A DNA stretch of 40,286 bases from Clostridia bacterium (GTDB lineage: Bacteria > Bacillota > Clostridia > Christensenellales > Borkfalkiaceae): positions 1 to 40,286 of the forward strand of contig JAFTSI010000041.1 of NCBI GenBank assembly GCA_017467345.1, in the 5' to 3' direction. Of the stretch, positions 7,006-14,856 are shown piece after piece; position 1 is the first letter of the stretch; every line of letters begins with the position of its first letter. The translations under genes were made by a program, and so were the position numbers. A model generated the notes under the pieces. It was not told where the DNA came from, made no database searches, and worked only from the letters and a program-made list of their open reading frames with translations.

Positions 7006-8328
7006 ATGAAAGTATTTGAGCCGAAACTTTTTACTGCATTTAAGGGGTATAAATCTAAAGATTATATTTCTGATATTGTTGCAGGAATTATTGTTGCTAT
7101 TATTGCCTTGCCACTTTCAATTGCGCTTGCAATTGCCTCTGAAGCAACTCCTGAAATGGGGCTTTTTACTGCCATTATTGCAGGGCTTATTACTGCCCTA
7201 CTTGGTGGTAGTAAGGTTAACATTACAGGTCCTACTGCTGCGTTTGCTACAATTGTTGCGGGGATTATTTTATCGCAAGGGTTTGATGGGTTATTCCTTG
7301 CCACTATTATGGCAGGTGTATTGCTTATTGTTATGGGGCTTTTAAGGGTTGGCTCACTTATAAAGTTTATTCCACACACCATAACGGTTGGGTTTACAGG
7401 TGGTATTGCAGTTACATTAGTTGTTGGGCAGTTAAAAGACTTTTTGGGGCTTACCTACCCTGCTGGAACTGTTGCCATTGAAACGATTGACAAGTTAAAG
7501 TTGGTTTTTGAAAACATTTCCACCTTTAATATTTGGGCATTTGTTATAGGTTTGATAGGTGTTTTAATTTTAGTGTTTTGGCCAAAGATTTCTAAAAAAA
7601 TCCCTGGTTCACTCATAGCAGTTTTAGTGGGCGCGCTAATTTGCCTTATCCCTATTTTTACTGTTAACACTATCGGCTCATTATACACGATATCATCTTC
7701 GCTACCCACTTTTAGTTTCCCCACCATTACTGGTGAGAGATTGCTTGCGCTTTTACCAAGCGCATTTACAATAGCATTACTTGCAGGCATTGAATCGCTT
7801 TTATCGTGCGTGGTATCTGATAAGATGATTAATGATAAGCACAATTCAAACACCGAACTTATTGCGCTTGGCGCAGGAAACATTTTAGTTGGGTGTTTTG
7901 GTGGAATACCTGCAACTGGCGCTATTGCAAGAACGGCGGCTAATGTTAAAAACGGTGGTAAATCGCCACTTGCAGGCATAATACACGCAGTTGTTTTATT
8001 GCTTGTTTTGGTGCTTTTAATGCCACTTGCCTCTTATATTCCTATGCCTATTATTGCGGCGATACTTTTTATTGTTGCTTACAATATGAGTGAGTGGCGA
8101 AGTTTTGTTGCCATTATTAAAACCAAAAAGTGGAACGATATTTTGGTGCTTTTAGTTACCTTTGCGCTTACCGTTATATTTGACCTTGTTAAAGCCATTG
8201 CAGTTGGCATTGCAATACACTATTTGATAGTGCTTATTAAGTTTATTATTGCAAAGAAAAAAGCAAAAGAAGAAAGCACAAAAACAGAAGAAAATATTAC
8301 CGAAGAAAAAGAAGAAAATATTGAATAA
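7006..8328 (+). CDS. SulP/SLC26-family anion transporter lacking a STAS domain
   Basis: 440 residues. The N-terminal region DIVAGIIVAIIALPLSIALA and the segment GGSKVNITGPTAAFATIV are the core signatures of SulP transporters, which move sulfate, bicarbonate or carboxylates across the membrane, usually with sodium or protons. The hydrophobic core of 12-14 helices runs to about residue 415. Typical members continue with a cytoplasmic STAS domain of about 100-130 residues; here the protein stops after a lysine/glutamate-rich tail (KKKAKEESTKTEENITEEKE). The stop is followed at once by a terminator, so this is not an obvious frameshift. The substrate cannot be read from sequence. AAGGAAAAAG precedes the ATG. 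Confidence 0.9.
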   Translation: MKVFEPKLFTAFKGYKSKDYISDIVAGIIVAIIALPLSIALAIASEATPEMGLFTAIIAGLITALLGGSKVNITGPTAAFATIVAGIILSQGFDGLFLATIMAGVLLIVMGLLRVGSLIKFIPHTITVGFTGGIAVTLVVGQLKDFLGLTYPAGTVAIETIDKLKLVFENISTFNIWAFVIGLIGVLILVFWPKISKKIPGSLIAVLVGALICLIPIFTVNTIGSLYTISSSLPTFSFPTITGERLLALLPSAFTIALLAGIESLLSCVVSDKMINDKHNSNTELIALGAGNILVGCFGGIPATGAIARTAANVKNGGKSPLAGIIHAVVLLLVLVLLMPLASYIPMPIIAAILFIVAYNMSEWRSFVAIIKTKKWNDILVLLVTFALTVIFDLVKAIAVGIAIHYLIVLIKFIIAKKKAKEESTKTEENITEEKEENIE

Positions 8329-8331
8329 CCC

Positions 8332-8359
8332 AAAAAGCACGCTAACAAGCGTGCTTTTT
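8332..8359. terminator. Bidirectional terminator between SulP and traX-like genes
   Basis: AAAAAGCACGC and GCGTGCTTTTT pair around TAACAA. The end of the convergent minus-strand gene (8358) touches the hairpin. Confidence 0.85.
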
Positions 8360-9119
8360 ATTTTGCTATTAAAATCTGTATTAAATATAAAACTGCAAGG
8401 TGGGTTGGGTAAAAGATATAAAAGAAATATTTTAGGTTTACCTTTCCCCTTCTGCCTGAATAGAAAATTAATGGAATTAGACCTAAAAGTGAGTAAAACT
8501 GCCTGCTTTTTCCCATTGATATTGCAATTAATAGTAAGCATATACCAAATGAAATTAGGCTTACTATTTTATTATCTAAATAATTAAAAAAGGTGCTTGA
8601 ATTAGTTTTAGGTTTTTTGAATAGGCTTGCAAATGCAGGCGCAAGCGCGCCAAAAAATCCATAGTCAAGTTTAATATATTTATCAATAAAAAACGCGCCT
8701 AAAACAGAAATTATAAGTGGCAAAATTGACAAGCATTTTATTATTATTTTTATGTTTTCATTAAAAACCGTATCTTTGAAAAATTGCAAGGCGTAAACTA
8801 TTAAAATTGAAAGGGCAAAAGTTATAAGAACGCAGGTTTCTACGCCACCACCAGAAAGTTCATAAGCCACTTGACATATTACACCAAGTATAAACACCAT
8901 TAAAAAATAGCGAAGTTTATGTTTTGTGTAATAACTGCCTTCTGCTATCATATAGGCAAAGATGGGAAAAGATAGCCTACCTATCACCCTTAACAATTCA
9001 ATTTTTGGAAAGAACATATAGCCTATATGGTCAATAAGCATAAAGATAGCGCCTATTATTTTTAGCGCATTACCGCTTAAAAAAAAGGCTTTTTTGTTTT
9101 CAACTAAACTGTTTTCCAT
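8358..9119 (-). CDS. TraX-family membrane protein
   Basis: 253 residues with about eight hydrophobic helices. The N-terminal stretch NALKIIGAIFMLIDHIGYMFFP followed by RVIGRLSFPIFAYMIAEG is the signature of the TraX family, named for the F-plasmid pilin acetylase but widespread on Firmicutes chromosomes, where it is thought to be an acyltransferase of unknown target. No conjugation genes are nearby, so a pilin role is unlikely here. The ribosome binding site AGGGAAAGAG precedes the ATG, and the gene has its own promoter at 9146-9174. Confidence 0.85.
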   Translation of the reverse strand: MENSLVENKKAFFLSGNALKIIGAIFMLIDHIGYMFFPKIELLRVIGRLSFPIFAYMIAEGSYYTKHKLRYFLMVFILGVICQVAYELSGGGVETCVLITFALSILIVYALQFFKDTVFNENIKIIIKCLSILPLIISVLGAFFIDKYIKLDYGFFGALAPAFASLFKKPKTNSSTFFNYLDNKIVSLISFGICLLLIAISMGKSRQFYSLLGLIPLIFYSGRRGKVNLKYFFYIFYPTHLAVLYLIQILIAK

Positions 9120-9145
9120 CTCTTTCCCTACAAACTATTTTCTTT

Positions 9146-9174
9146 ATTATATTAAAGAAATATAAAAATTGCAA
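9146..9174 (-). promoter_or_regulatory. Promoter of the TraX-family gene
   Basis: On the minus strand TTGCAA (9169-9174) and TATAAT (9146-9151) with a 17-bp spacer. Confidence 0.65.
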
Positions 9175-9184
9175 GCGTTTGATT

Positions 9185-10075
9185 TTAGTGGTGATGGTGG
9201 TGGTGGCAAGTGTGAGTATGCTCTATGATATTGCAATCTTTTTCTAAACACTCTTCCCCTATCCTTTCAAGTTCAAGGGTAGAACAAGTTATGCCAAGGT
9301 GATTTAACTCATTTTTTATTTCACTTTTAATTTTAGCAGTTACTTCGTTTACAACTATATGCATTGTAGCATAGTTTGAGGTGCCGTTGGTGGAAAAAAG
9401 GTGGATATGATGCACTTCTATTACGCCATCAATTTCGCCTAAATGTTCTTTTATTTTTGATACTGAAATGCCTTGTGGGGTTTTGAATAAAAACAAATAG
9501 AGTATGCTTTTTAGGTTTTTAAGCGCGTTGAAAATTATAACTAATGCTAAACATATTGATAAAATGGGGTCAATAATATAAAAGTTTGTAAAGCTCATTA
9601 CAATTGCGCCTATTAGCACTATAATCCAACCCAAAAGGTCTTCAAGCATATGTAGGTTTACTGCCTTTTGATTTATTGAGTTACCACCGTGAGTAAAATG
9701 AAAAGCAAGCGCGTTTACCACTAATCCAACGATTGCGAATATGAGCATACCTTGGTAGTTTATTGCTACGGGGTTTATAAACCTTAAAATTGCGTTGTAT
9801 ATTACAATGCCAGAGCCTATTAAAAGTATTAGCGTGGTTATTAACCCACCAAGCACAGAAAATCTTGCATAGCCCAAGGTGTATTTTTCGTTTGGTTTTT
9901 TAACGCTTACCCTTTCAAAAAAATAAGATGAACCTATTGAAATAGCGTCGCCAAAATCGTGAACGGAATCGGATAGTATTGCCACACTACCTGTAAATAT
10001 GCCACCAAAAAACTCAAACACCGAAAAGGCAAGGTTTAAAATAAATGCTAATAAAATGCTCTTTTTCGCTTTCAT
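9185..10075 (-). CDS. Cation diffusion facilitator (zinc/metal exporter) with His-rich tail
   Basis: 296 residues with six predicted membrane helices in the first two thirds and a cytoplasmic domain after it. SDSVHDFGDA (about residues 35-44) and HMLEDLLGW (about 142-150) carry the His/Asp residues that form the transport site in this family, which exports zinc and similar divalent ions in exchange for protons. The protein ends HTHTCHHHHHH, a natural histidine cluster that probably binds metal. AAGGGAG precedes the ATG. A TetR-type regulator is divergently encoded with matching palindromes between the genes, suggesting that the exporter is repressed until metal is in excess (inference). Confidence 0.93.
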   Translation of the reverse strand: MKAKKSILLAFILNLAFSVFEFFGGIFTGSVAILSDSVHDFGDAISIGSSYFFERVSVKKPNEKYTLGYARFSVLGGLITTLILLIGSGIVIYNAILRFINPVAINYQGMLIFAIVGLVVNALAFHFTHGGNSINQKAVNLHMLEDLLGWIIVLIGAIVMSFTNFYIIDPILSICLALVIIFNALKNLKSILYLFLFKTPQGISVSKIKEHLGEIDGVIEVHHIHLFSTNGTSNYATMHIVVNEVTAKIKSEIKNELNHLGITCSTLELERIGEECLEKDCNIIEHTHTCHHHHHH

Positions 10076-10115
10076 ACTCTCTCCCTTGACAAAAATATTT
10101 CATTATTGTATTATG

Positions 10116-10131
10116 TGTTCAATACTGAACA
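10116..10131. promoter_or_regulatory. Operator 1, palindrome TGTTCAATACTGAACA
   Basis: TGTTCA and TGAACA are inverted around ATAC. The site lies upstream of the exporter gene, overlapping the region expected to hold its promoter. A close copy occurs at 10193-10208, which makes a regulator-binding role likely. Confidence 0.65.
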
Positions 10132-10192
10132 CTTTGTTCGGCAATATATTATCACGATTTATAGGCAAAAAAGCCACATATTGCGCGTTAAG

Positions 10193-10208
10193 TGTTCAAT
10201 ACCGAACA
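10193..10208. promoter_or_regulatory. Operator 2, TGTTCAATACCGAACA
   Basis: Differs from operator 1 at one base and lies 29 bp before the start of the regulator gene, fitting autoregulation by the TetR-type protein. Confidence 0.65.
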
Positions 10209-10236
10209 AAAATTGAGAAAAGTATGGTTTTTAGGT

Positions 10237-10788
10237 ATGGATAGAAGGCAGAAAAAAACAAGAGAGTGTATTTTTAAGGCATTTACTAATTTATTATCAA
10301 AAAAGAGTTTTGATAAAATTACCGTTGGCGAAATTATAGAGATTGCCGATATTGGCAGGGCTACCTTTTACGCGCACTTCCCTACAAAAGATTTTTTGCT
10401 TAAAGATTTATGCGAAGAATTGTTTTTACATTTATTTGACACCGAAGTTAAGCCGTGCAACGATAAAAAAGGGGTGTTTTATTGTGATGATTACGGCTCT
10501 GTGTTCTTGCATTTGTTTAAGCATATAAAACATAACGATAATAACTTACTTAAACTATTATCTGGTGAAAACAACGAACTATTTTTTAGGTATTTTAAAG
10601 ATGGGGTTAAAATGCTTGTTGAAAAGCATATTTTAGATTTTAGAGATAAAAAGCCAAGTATATTGCCAAATGATTTTTGGATTAATCACATAACTTCTAC
10701 TTTTATTGAAACGCTTAAATGGTGGATTGATAAGGGATTAACTGAAAGCCCAGAAGTTATTAACGAATACTTTTTTAGCGCAGTTTAA
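10237..10788 (+). CDS. TetR/AcrR-family transcriptional regulator
   Basis: 183 residues from MDRRQKKTRECIF at 10237. An in-frame ATG at 10192 is rejected because it lies inside operator 2. Residues about 8-55 form the TetR helix-turn-helix: ITVGEIIEIADIGRATFYAHFPTKDFLL in outline, with the usual T-F-Y-x-H-F recognition region. The C-terminal ligand domain is divergent, has several cysteines and histidines, and resembles the TetR_C type seen in DhaS-like proteins. The ribosome binding site is weak (TTAGG). It is divergent from the CDF exporter and probably controls it and itself. Confidence 0.85.
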   Translation: MDRRQKKTRECIFKAFTNLLSKKSFDKITVGEIIEIADIGRATFYAHFPTKDFLLKDLCEELFLHLFDTEVKPCNDKKGVFYCDDYGSVFLHLFKHIKHNDNNLLKLLSGENNELFFRYFKDGVKMLVEKHILDFRDKKPSILPNDFWINHITSTFIETLKWWIDKGLTESPEVINEYFFSAV

Positions 10789-10797
10789 TTTAAAATG

Positions 10798-10827
10798 AAA
10801 AAGCACGGAAGTTTCCGTGCTTTTTTT
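10798..10827. terminator. Bidirectional terminator between the TetR-type and SDR genes
   Basis: AGCACGGAA and TTCCGTGCT pair around GT, flanked by A and T runs. Confidence 0.85.
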
Positions 10828-10843
10828 GTTTTTTGTAAAGTGT

Positions 10844-11644
10844 TTATGGCCTTAAACCCATACCACCTTCTAAAGTTAAAGTTTCGCCATTTAAATACTT
10901 AAAATCTGGGTTTGCTAATTGAACGCATACTCTACCGATTTCAGTTTCAGGGTCGCCAAAATGACCTGCTGGGGGCATTTTCACATTTGCCTTGAAGGCT
11001 TCTGGATAGGCTTTTTCAAAGTTTTCAAGTTGCGAAGTCCAAGCAAGTGGGCATATTACATTAGTGTTTATTCCATCTTTTGCCCATTCGGTGGCTGCAA
11101 CCCTTGAAAGACCCCTTATGCCTTCTTTTGCAGCGGCATATGAGCATTGACCATAGTTGCCAAATAATCCTGCACCAGATGCAAAGTTGATTATACTGCC
11201 CTTAGTTTCTTTTAAGTAGGGATAGCAAGCCTTCATATAATAAAAGGTTGCGTATAAGCCTGAATACATTGCTAAGTCAAATTGAGCAGTAGTGTGATCT
11301 TGAATAGTAACGCCAGATGCAGAGGCTTGAGCATTATTTATTAACACATCAATTCTGCCAAACTGTTTGATTGTTTCGTTTACAACCATTAAAGCAGTTT
11401 CTTCGTTATTTGAGCCTGCCGAAATATCGGCTTGTAAAGCCAAAACTTTTACGCCATATAAGCGTTCAATTTCTTCTTTTGCTTTGTTAAGTTTTTCAAC
11501 ATTTCTGCCTGTGATAACAAGGTTTGCGCCCTCTTTAGCGTATGCCGTGGCAATGCCGTAGCCTATTGAACCACATTTGCCGTTTGATAAAACTGCATAT
11601 CCTGCGCCTGTGATGATTGCTGTTTTGCCTGTTAAAAAGCCCAT
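10844..11644 (-). CDS. Short-chain dehydrogenase/reductase (FabG-like)
   Basis: 266 residues with a Rossmann fold. The nucleotide-binding region starts TGAG and continues GSIGYGIA, with an unusual insertion (about residues 17-27) between the glycines; NNAQ is near residue 106; the catalytic Ser lies in FASGAG and the Tyr and Lys in YAAAKEG. The arginine in ITGRN suggests NADP(H). SDR enzymes oxidise or reduce hydroxy/keto groups on many substrates and the substrate cannot be told here. AAGGAG precedes the ATG and the gene has its own promoter. It is divergent from a sugar-type MFS transporter. Confidence 0.85.
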   Translation of the reverse strand: MGFLTGKTAIITGAGYAVLSNGKCGSIGYGIATAYAKEGANLVITGRNVEKLNKAKEEIERLYGVKVLALQADISAGSNNEETALMVVNETIKQFGRIDVLINNAQASASGVTIQDHTTAQFDLAMYSGLYATFYYMKACYPYLKETKGSIINFASGAGLFGNYGQCSYAAAKEGIRGLSRVAATEWAKDGINTNVICPLAWTSQLENFEKAYPEAFKANVKMPPAGHFGDPETEIGRVCVQLANPDFKYLNGETLTLEGGMGLRP

Positions 11645-11685
11645 AGTTTTTCTCCTTTATTTTTATGATGATTTATTTTAGGTAT

Positions 11686-11713
11686 ATTATAACACCTATT
11701 TTTGTTTTTGCAA
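11686..11713 (-). promoter_or_regulatory. Promoter of the SDR gene
   Basis: On the minus strand TTGCAA (11708-11713), 16-bp spacer, extended -10 TGTTATAAT with TATAAT at 11686-11691. An inverted repeat TAGGT...ACCTA (11679-11698) surrounds the -10 and could be an operator. Confidence 0.6.
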
Positions 11714-11758
11714 ACCTAAAAAGCAAATTGCGTGTATTGATTTTTTATTATTTTAATA

Positions 11759-11787
11759 TTGAAAAAGTTATTTTCGCGTGATAAAAT
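11759..11787 (+). promoter_or_regulatory. Promoter of the MFS-MBL operon
   Basis: TTGAAA (11759-11764) and TAAAAT (11782-11787) with a 17-bp spacer, about 28 bases before the MFS ATG. Confidence 0.6.
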
Positions 11788-11815
11788 ATATTAAATAACT
11801 ATTTAGGATAGCAAT

Positions 11816-13168
11816 ATGAAACTCAATTACAAAAACACTATTTTTGTTGGAATTGTATTTTTATCAATTTCACTATTTTGGCAGGTTTACGATAATATCG
11901 TTTCTAAAATACTTGATGAAGTATTTTTGTTTAGCAACACAGAGCGCGGTATTATAATGGCACTTGATAACATTGTTGCGCTTTTTATGTTGCCACTATT
12001 TGGAACGCTTAGCGATAAAACTACTTGTAGGTTCGGTAAGCGCACCCCATACATAGTTATAGGCACAATTTTGGCGTCTATTACCTTTGTGTTTGTTGGG
12101 GTGAGTGCCGATAAAGCGTCGCTTGCAGGGTTTCTGGTTGCGCTTGGGCTTACACTTATTGCAATGAGTGTTTTCCGTTCGCCTGCAGTTGCGCTTATGC
12201 CTGATGTTACCGTTAAGCCGTTAAGAAGTAAAGGCAACGCGATAATTAACCTTATGGGCGCGCTTGGTGGGCTTATTGCTTTAGTGGTTATTCCACTAAC
12301 TTATAAAGATGGCGGAACTTATTTGCCTCTTTTTGCTATTATTTCGGGGCTTATGATTTTATTCTTGGTGGTGTTTTTATTTACCGTTAAAGAGCCTACT
12401 CTTGTTGAAAAAATGAAACAAGATGAAATTAACTATGGTATTAGCGAAAGCCAAGATGAAAAGAAAGAAAACGAAATTATAACCACCGAAAAATTAGACA
12501 AGCCAAAACTAAAAAGTATGTTCTTTTTACTTGCATCAGTATTTTTATGGTATATGGCTTATAACGCAATTACTTCATCATTTTCGGTGTTTGCAACAAA
12601 GATTTGGGGCATTGAAGGTGGTAGTTTTACCTTGCCACTTATGGTAGCGCAAGTTGCCGCTATTGCTATGTTTATTCCCGTTGGTATTATCGCATCTAAA
12701 ATAGGGCGCAAAAAAACTATACTTTTTGGCGTTGCTATGATGTTTATCGCTTTCGTTGCGGCATTTATTATAGGCTCTAACATATTCCCATTTGTTCAAA
12801 TCAACCTTACTGGCTCTGTGTTTAGCCACCCTATCTTCTACCTTATGGCGCTTTTCTTTGCGCTTGCAGGCGCAGGCTGGGCTACCATTAATGTTAACTC
12901 TTACCCTATGGTTGTGGAAATGAGTAAAGGCTCTTCGGTTGGTAAATATACTGGATACTATTACACAGCGTCTATGGCGGCGCAAATTATTACCCCGTTT
13001 TTATCTGGTGTGATTATGGATATACCTTGGATTACTATGAAAGGGCTTTTCGTTTACTCTGCCGTGTTTACTGCGCTTGCATTTGTTACTATGCTTTTTG
13101 TGTTCCACGGCGATAGCAAACCCTTGCCTGCAAAGAGTAAGTTGGAAAGTTTTGATGTTCCTGACTAA
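11816..13168 (+). CDS. MFS transporter, sugar-symporter type (SLC45/GPH-like)
   Basis: 450 residues with about 12 predicted helices and a charged central loop (about 195-235) rich in lysine and glutamate. After the second helix the motif GTLSDKTTCRFGKRTPYIVIG matches the D-x-T-x-x-R-x-G-K-R-x-P signature of sucrose/melibiose-type proton or cation symporters, here given in outline. It would import a sugar or related solute. AGGATAG precedes the ATG. The MBL-fold gene starts 11 bp after its stop, so they share a transcript. The true substrate is unknown. Confidence 0.85.
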   Translation: MKLNYKNTIFVGIVFLSISLFWQVYDNIVSKILDEVFLFSNTERGIIMALDNIVALFMLPLFGTLSDKTTCRFGKRTPYIVIGTILASITFVFVGVSADKASLAGFLVALGLTLIAMSVFRSPAVALMPDVTVKPLRSKGNAIINLMGALGGLIALVVIPLTYKDGGTYLPLFAIISGLMILFLVVFLFTVKEPTLVEKMKQDEINYGISESQDEKKENEIITTEKLDKPKLKSMFFLLASVFLWYMAYNAITSSFSVFATKIWGIEGGSFTLPLMVAQVAAIAMFIPVGIIASKIGRKKTILFGVAMMFIAFVAAFIIGSNIFPFVQINLTGSVFSHPIFYLMALFFALAGAGWATINVNSYPMVVEMSKGSSVGKYTGYYYTASMAAQIITPFLSGVIMDIPWITMKGLFVYSAVFTALAFVTMLFVFHGDSKPLPAKSKLESFDVPD

Positions 13169-13179
13169 TAGGTTTTTTT

Positions 13180-13974
13180 ATGATTATTAAAGTTTTAAAC
13201 GATAATTTGAGTTCAAACGAAAAGTTTAAGTGCGAACACGGGCTTTCGCTATATATTGAACATAATGAGTTTAAGTTTTTGTTTGACGCAGGGCAAACCG
13301 ATTTATTTATTCAAAATGCTTGCCTTTTAGGTGTTATACTAAACGATATTGACTTTATAGTTTTAAGCCACGGCGATTATGACCACGGAAACGGGCTTAA
13401 ATACCTTGATATAGGTAAGCGCGATTTGTATGCTCACCCACATTTTTTAGAGTATAGAATTAGTAAAAGAACTGGGCTTTTTGATGGGCTAAATCAATCA
13501 CGCGAACAAATTAATGATAGGTTTAACCTTATTGAAAGCGATAAGCCGATTGAAATTAGAAAAGATATTTTCTTTATGGGCGAAATTAAAAGGCTTTCTC
13601 ACTTTGATATAGGTGGCTTGCCTATGGTTGATAGGTTTAATAAAGAATATATGCACCTTGACGATACGGGTATTGCCATTAAAACGGATAAGGGTGTTAT
13701 TGTTATTACAGGTTGCGCGCATAGTGGACTTTGCAACATTATTGAACACGCTAAAACGGTTAGTGGTTGCAACGAAGTTTATGCAGTTATAGGTGGCTTT
13801 CACTTAAAAGATACAGGCAAAAAAACACAAAATGTGCTTAAATACTTAAAAAAGGTAAAGCCTAAAAAACTATTCCTTGCCCACTGCACAAGCGAAGATG
13901 CTAAAACACTTTTAATAAATGAGTTAGATAGTGAAACTTACCGATTAAAAACTGGCTTAACTTACGAGTTGTAA
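13180..13974 (+). CDS. MBL-fold metallo-hydrolase (MJ0301/dihydropterin-synthase-like)
   Basis: 264 residues. The metal motif is SHGDYDHGNG (about residues 63-72), with Asp in place of the second His of the usual HxHxDH, a variant seen in this branch. TGCAHSGLCNI (about 178-188) and GGFHL (about 206-210) are the later metal-binding segments, typical of proteins annotated as 7,8-dihydropterin-6-methyl-4-(beta-D-ribofuranosyl)-aminobenzene phosphate synthase, although bacterial members have no firm role. It is translated just after the MFS transporter with only a weak AGG site. Its stop codon abuts the first, truncated CRISPR repeat. Confidence 0.85.
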   Translation: MIIKVLNDNLSSNEKFKCEHGLSLYIEHNEFKFLFDAGQTDLFIQNACLLGVILNDIDFIVLSHGDYDHGNGLKYLDIGKRDLYAHPHFLEYRISKRTGLFDGLNQSREQINDRFNLIESDKPIEIRKDIFFMGEIKRLSHFDIGGLPMVDRFNKEYMHLDDTGIAIKTDKGVIVITGCAHSGLCNIIEHAKTVSGCNEVYAVIGGFHLKDTGKKTQNVLKYLKKVKPKKLFLAHCTSEDAKTLLINELDSETYRLKTGLTYEL

Positions 13975-14722
13975 TTATTGTTTGGTATGGTATAATAGCA
14001 TTTGCTGAGCTCTGGCTATTAAAGAAGTTTTAGTTCCCTATTATTGTTTGGTATGGTATAATTATCGATTCTAAAACCTAAAAATACATAGGGTTTTAGT
14101 TCCCTATTATTGTTTGGTATGGTATAATAACATTGAACACATAGGCTGTGTCGTAGTGGTTTTAGTTCCCTATTATTGTTTGGTATGGTATGATTTAAAG
14201 ATTTCATAATACATAAACCCCCAAGTTTTAGTTCCCTGTTATTGTTTAGTATGGTATAATCTTAGTGGGCGAACCAAACGACCCGAACCGGTTTTAGTTC
14301 TCTGTTATTGTTTGGTATGGTATAATGCCGTTTGCGTAATAGCCTGTGTTAAATATGTTTTAGTTCCCTGCTATTGTTTGATATGGTATAATTCATTAGA
14401 GTAAAACCCCCAAAATATAATAGTTTTAGTTCCCTGTTGTTGTTTGGTATGGTATAATTCCGCAACCGGGCTTATTCGTAAACGGTATGTTTTAGTTCCC
14501 TGTTATTGTTTGGTATGGTATAATGCTTACACCCATTTAAGCGATAAATACTTGGTTTTAGTTCCCTATTATTGTTTGGTATGGTATAATTTTTCCCTTG
14601 CCTAAAATTACATCCGTAAGGTTTTAGTTCCCTATTATTGTTTGGTATGGTATAATTCTAACAATAACTGAATTACTATCGTTAGTGTTTTAGTTCCCTA
14701 TTATTGTTTGGTATGGTATAAT
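13974..14722 (+). CRISPR. Type II-C CRISPR array, 12 repeats and 11 spacers
   Basis: The 36-bp repeat begins GTTTTAGTTCCCTATTATTG and ends TTTGGTATGGTATAAT. Full repeats start at 14027, 14093, 14159, 14225, 14291, 14357, 14423, 14489, 14555, 14621 and 14687. The first unit (13974-13996) keeps only its last 23 bases and touches the MBL-fold stop codon. All spacers are exactly 30 bp and mutually different. The internal repeats (units 4-9) carry point changes; units 2, 3, 10, 11 and 12 are identical. The GTTTTAG start sets the crRNA sense as plus. Eleven of the twelve copies end in TGGTATAAT, an extended -10 box; unit 4 has TGGTATGAT. The array is transcribed toward, and converges with, cas9. 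Confidence 0.97.
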
Positions 14723-14733
14723 TGGAACTAAAT

Positions 14734-14770
14734 AAAAAGCAGAAAAACTTTAAAGTTTTTCTGCTTTTTT
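14734..14770. terminator. Bidirectional terminator between CRISPR array and cas9
   Basis: AAAAAGCAGAAAAACTT and its complement AAGTTTTTCTGCTTTTTT form a long perfect hairpin that can end both the array (plus) and cas9 (minus) transcripts. Between the last repeat and this hairpin GGAACTAAA (14724-14732) is complementary to TTTAGTTCC of repeat 12. Nothing further is visible in 14771-14856. Confidence 0.85.
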
Positions 14771-14856
14771 GTTTTCATTTTGCAAAACTAAATTATTGTT
14801 TTATATGCTTATTTTGCACGCATTTTCAAGGAAAATATTTATATAAGGCATATTAA

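Noticed and set aside
9185..9206. Hexahistidine end of the CDF protein as a cloning artefact
   Set aside because: The tail is part of a longer His/Thr/Cys-rich end with mixed codons and natural flanking DNA, as is common in metal exporters.
13180..13974. Asp for His in the MBL motif as a sign of an inactive enzyme
   Set aside because: HGDYDH is a recurring variant in this MBL branch and the other metal ligands are intact.
14019..14207. 62-codon minus-strand ORF of repeated TIPNNNRELK units
   Set aside because: It is a translation of CRISPR repeats and spacers; unit length follows the 66-bp repeat period and there is no ribosome binding site.
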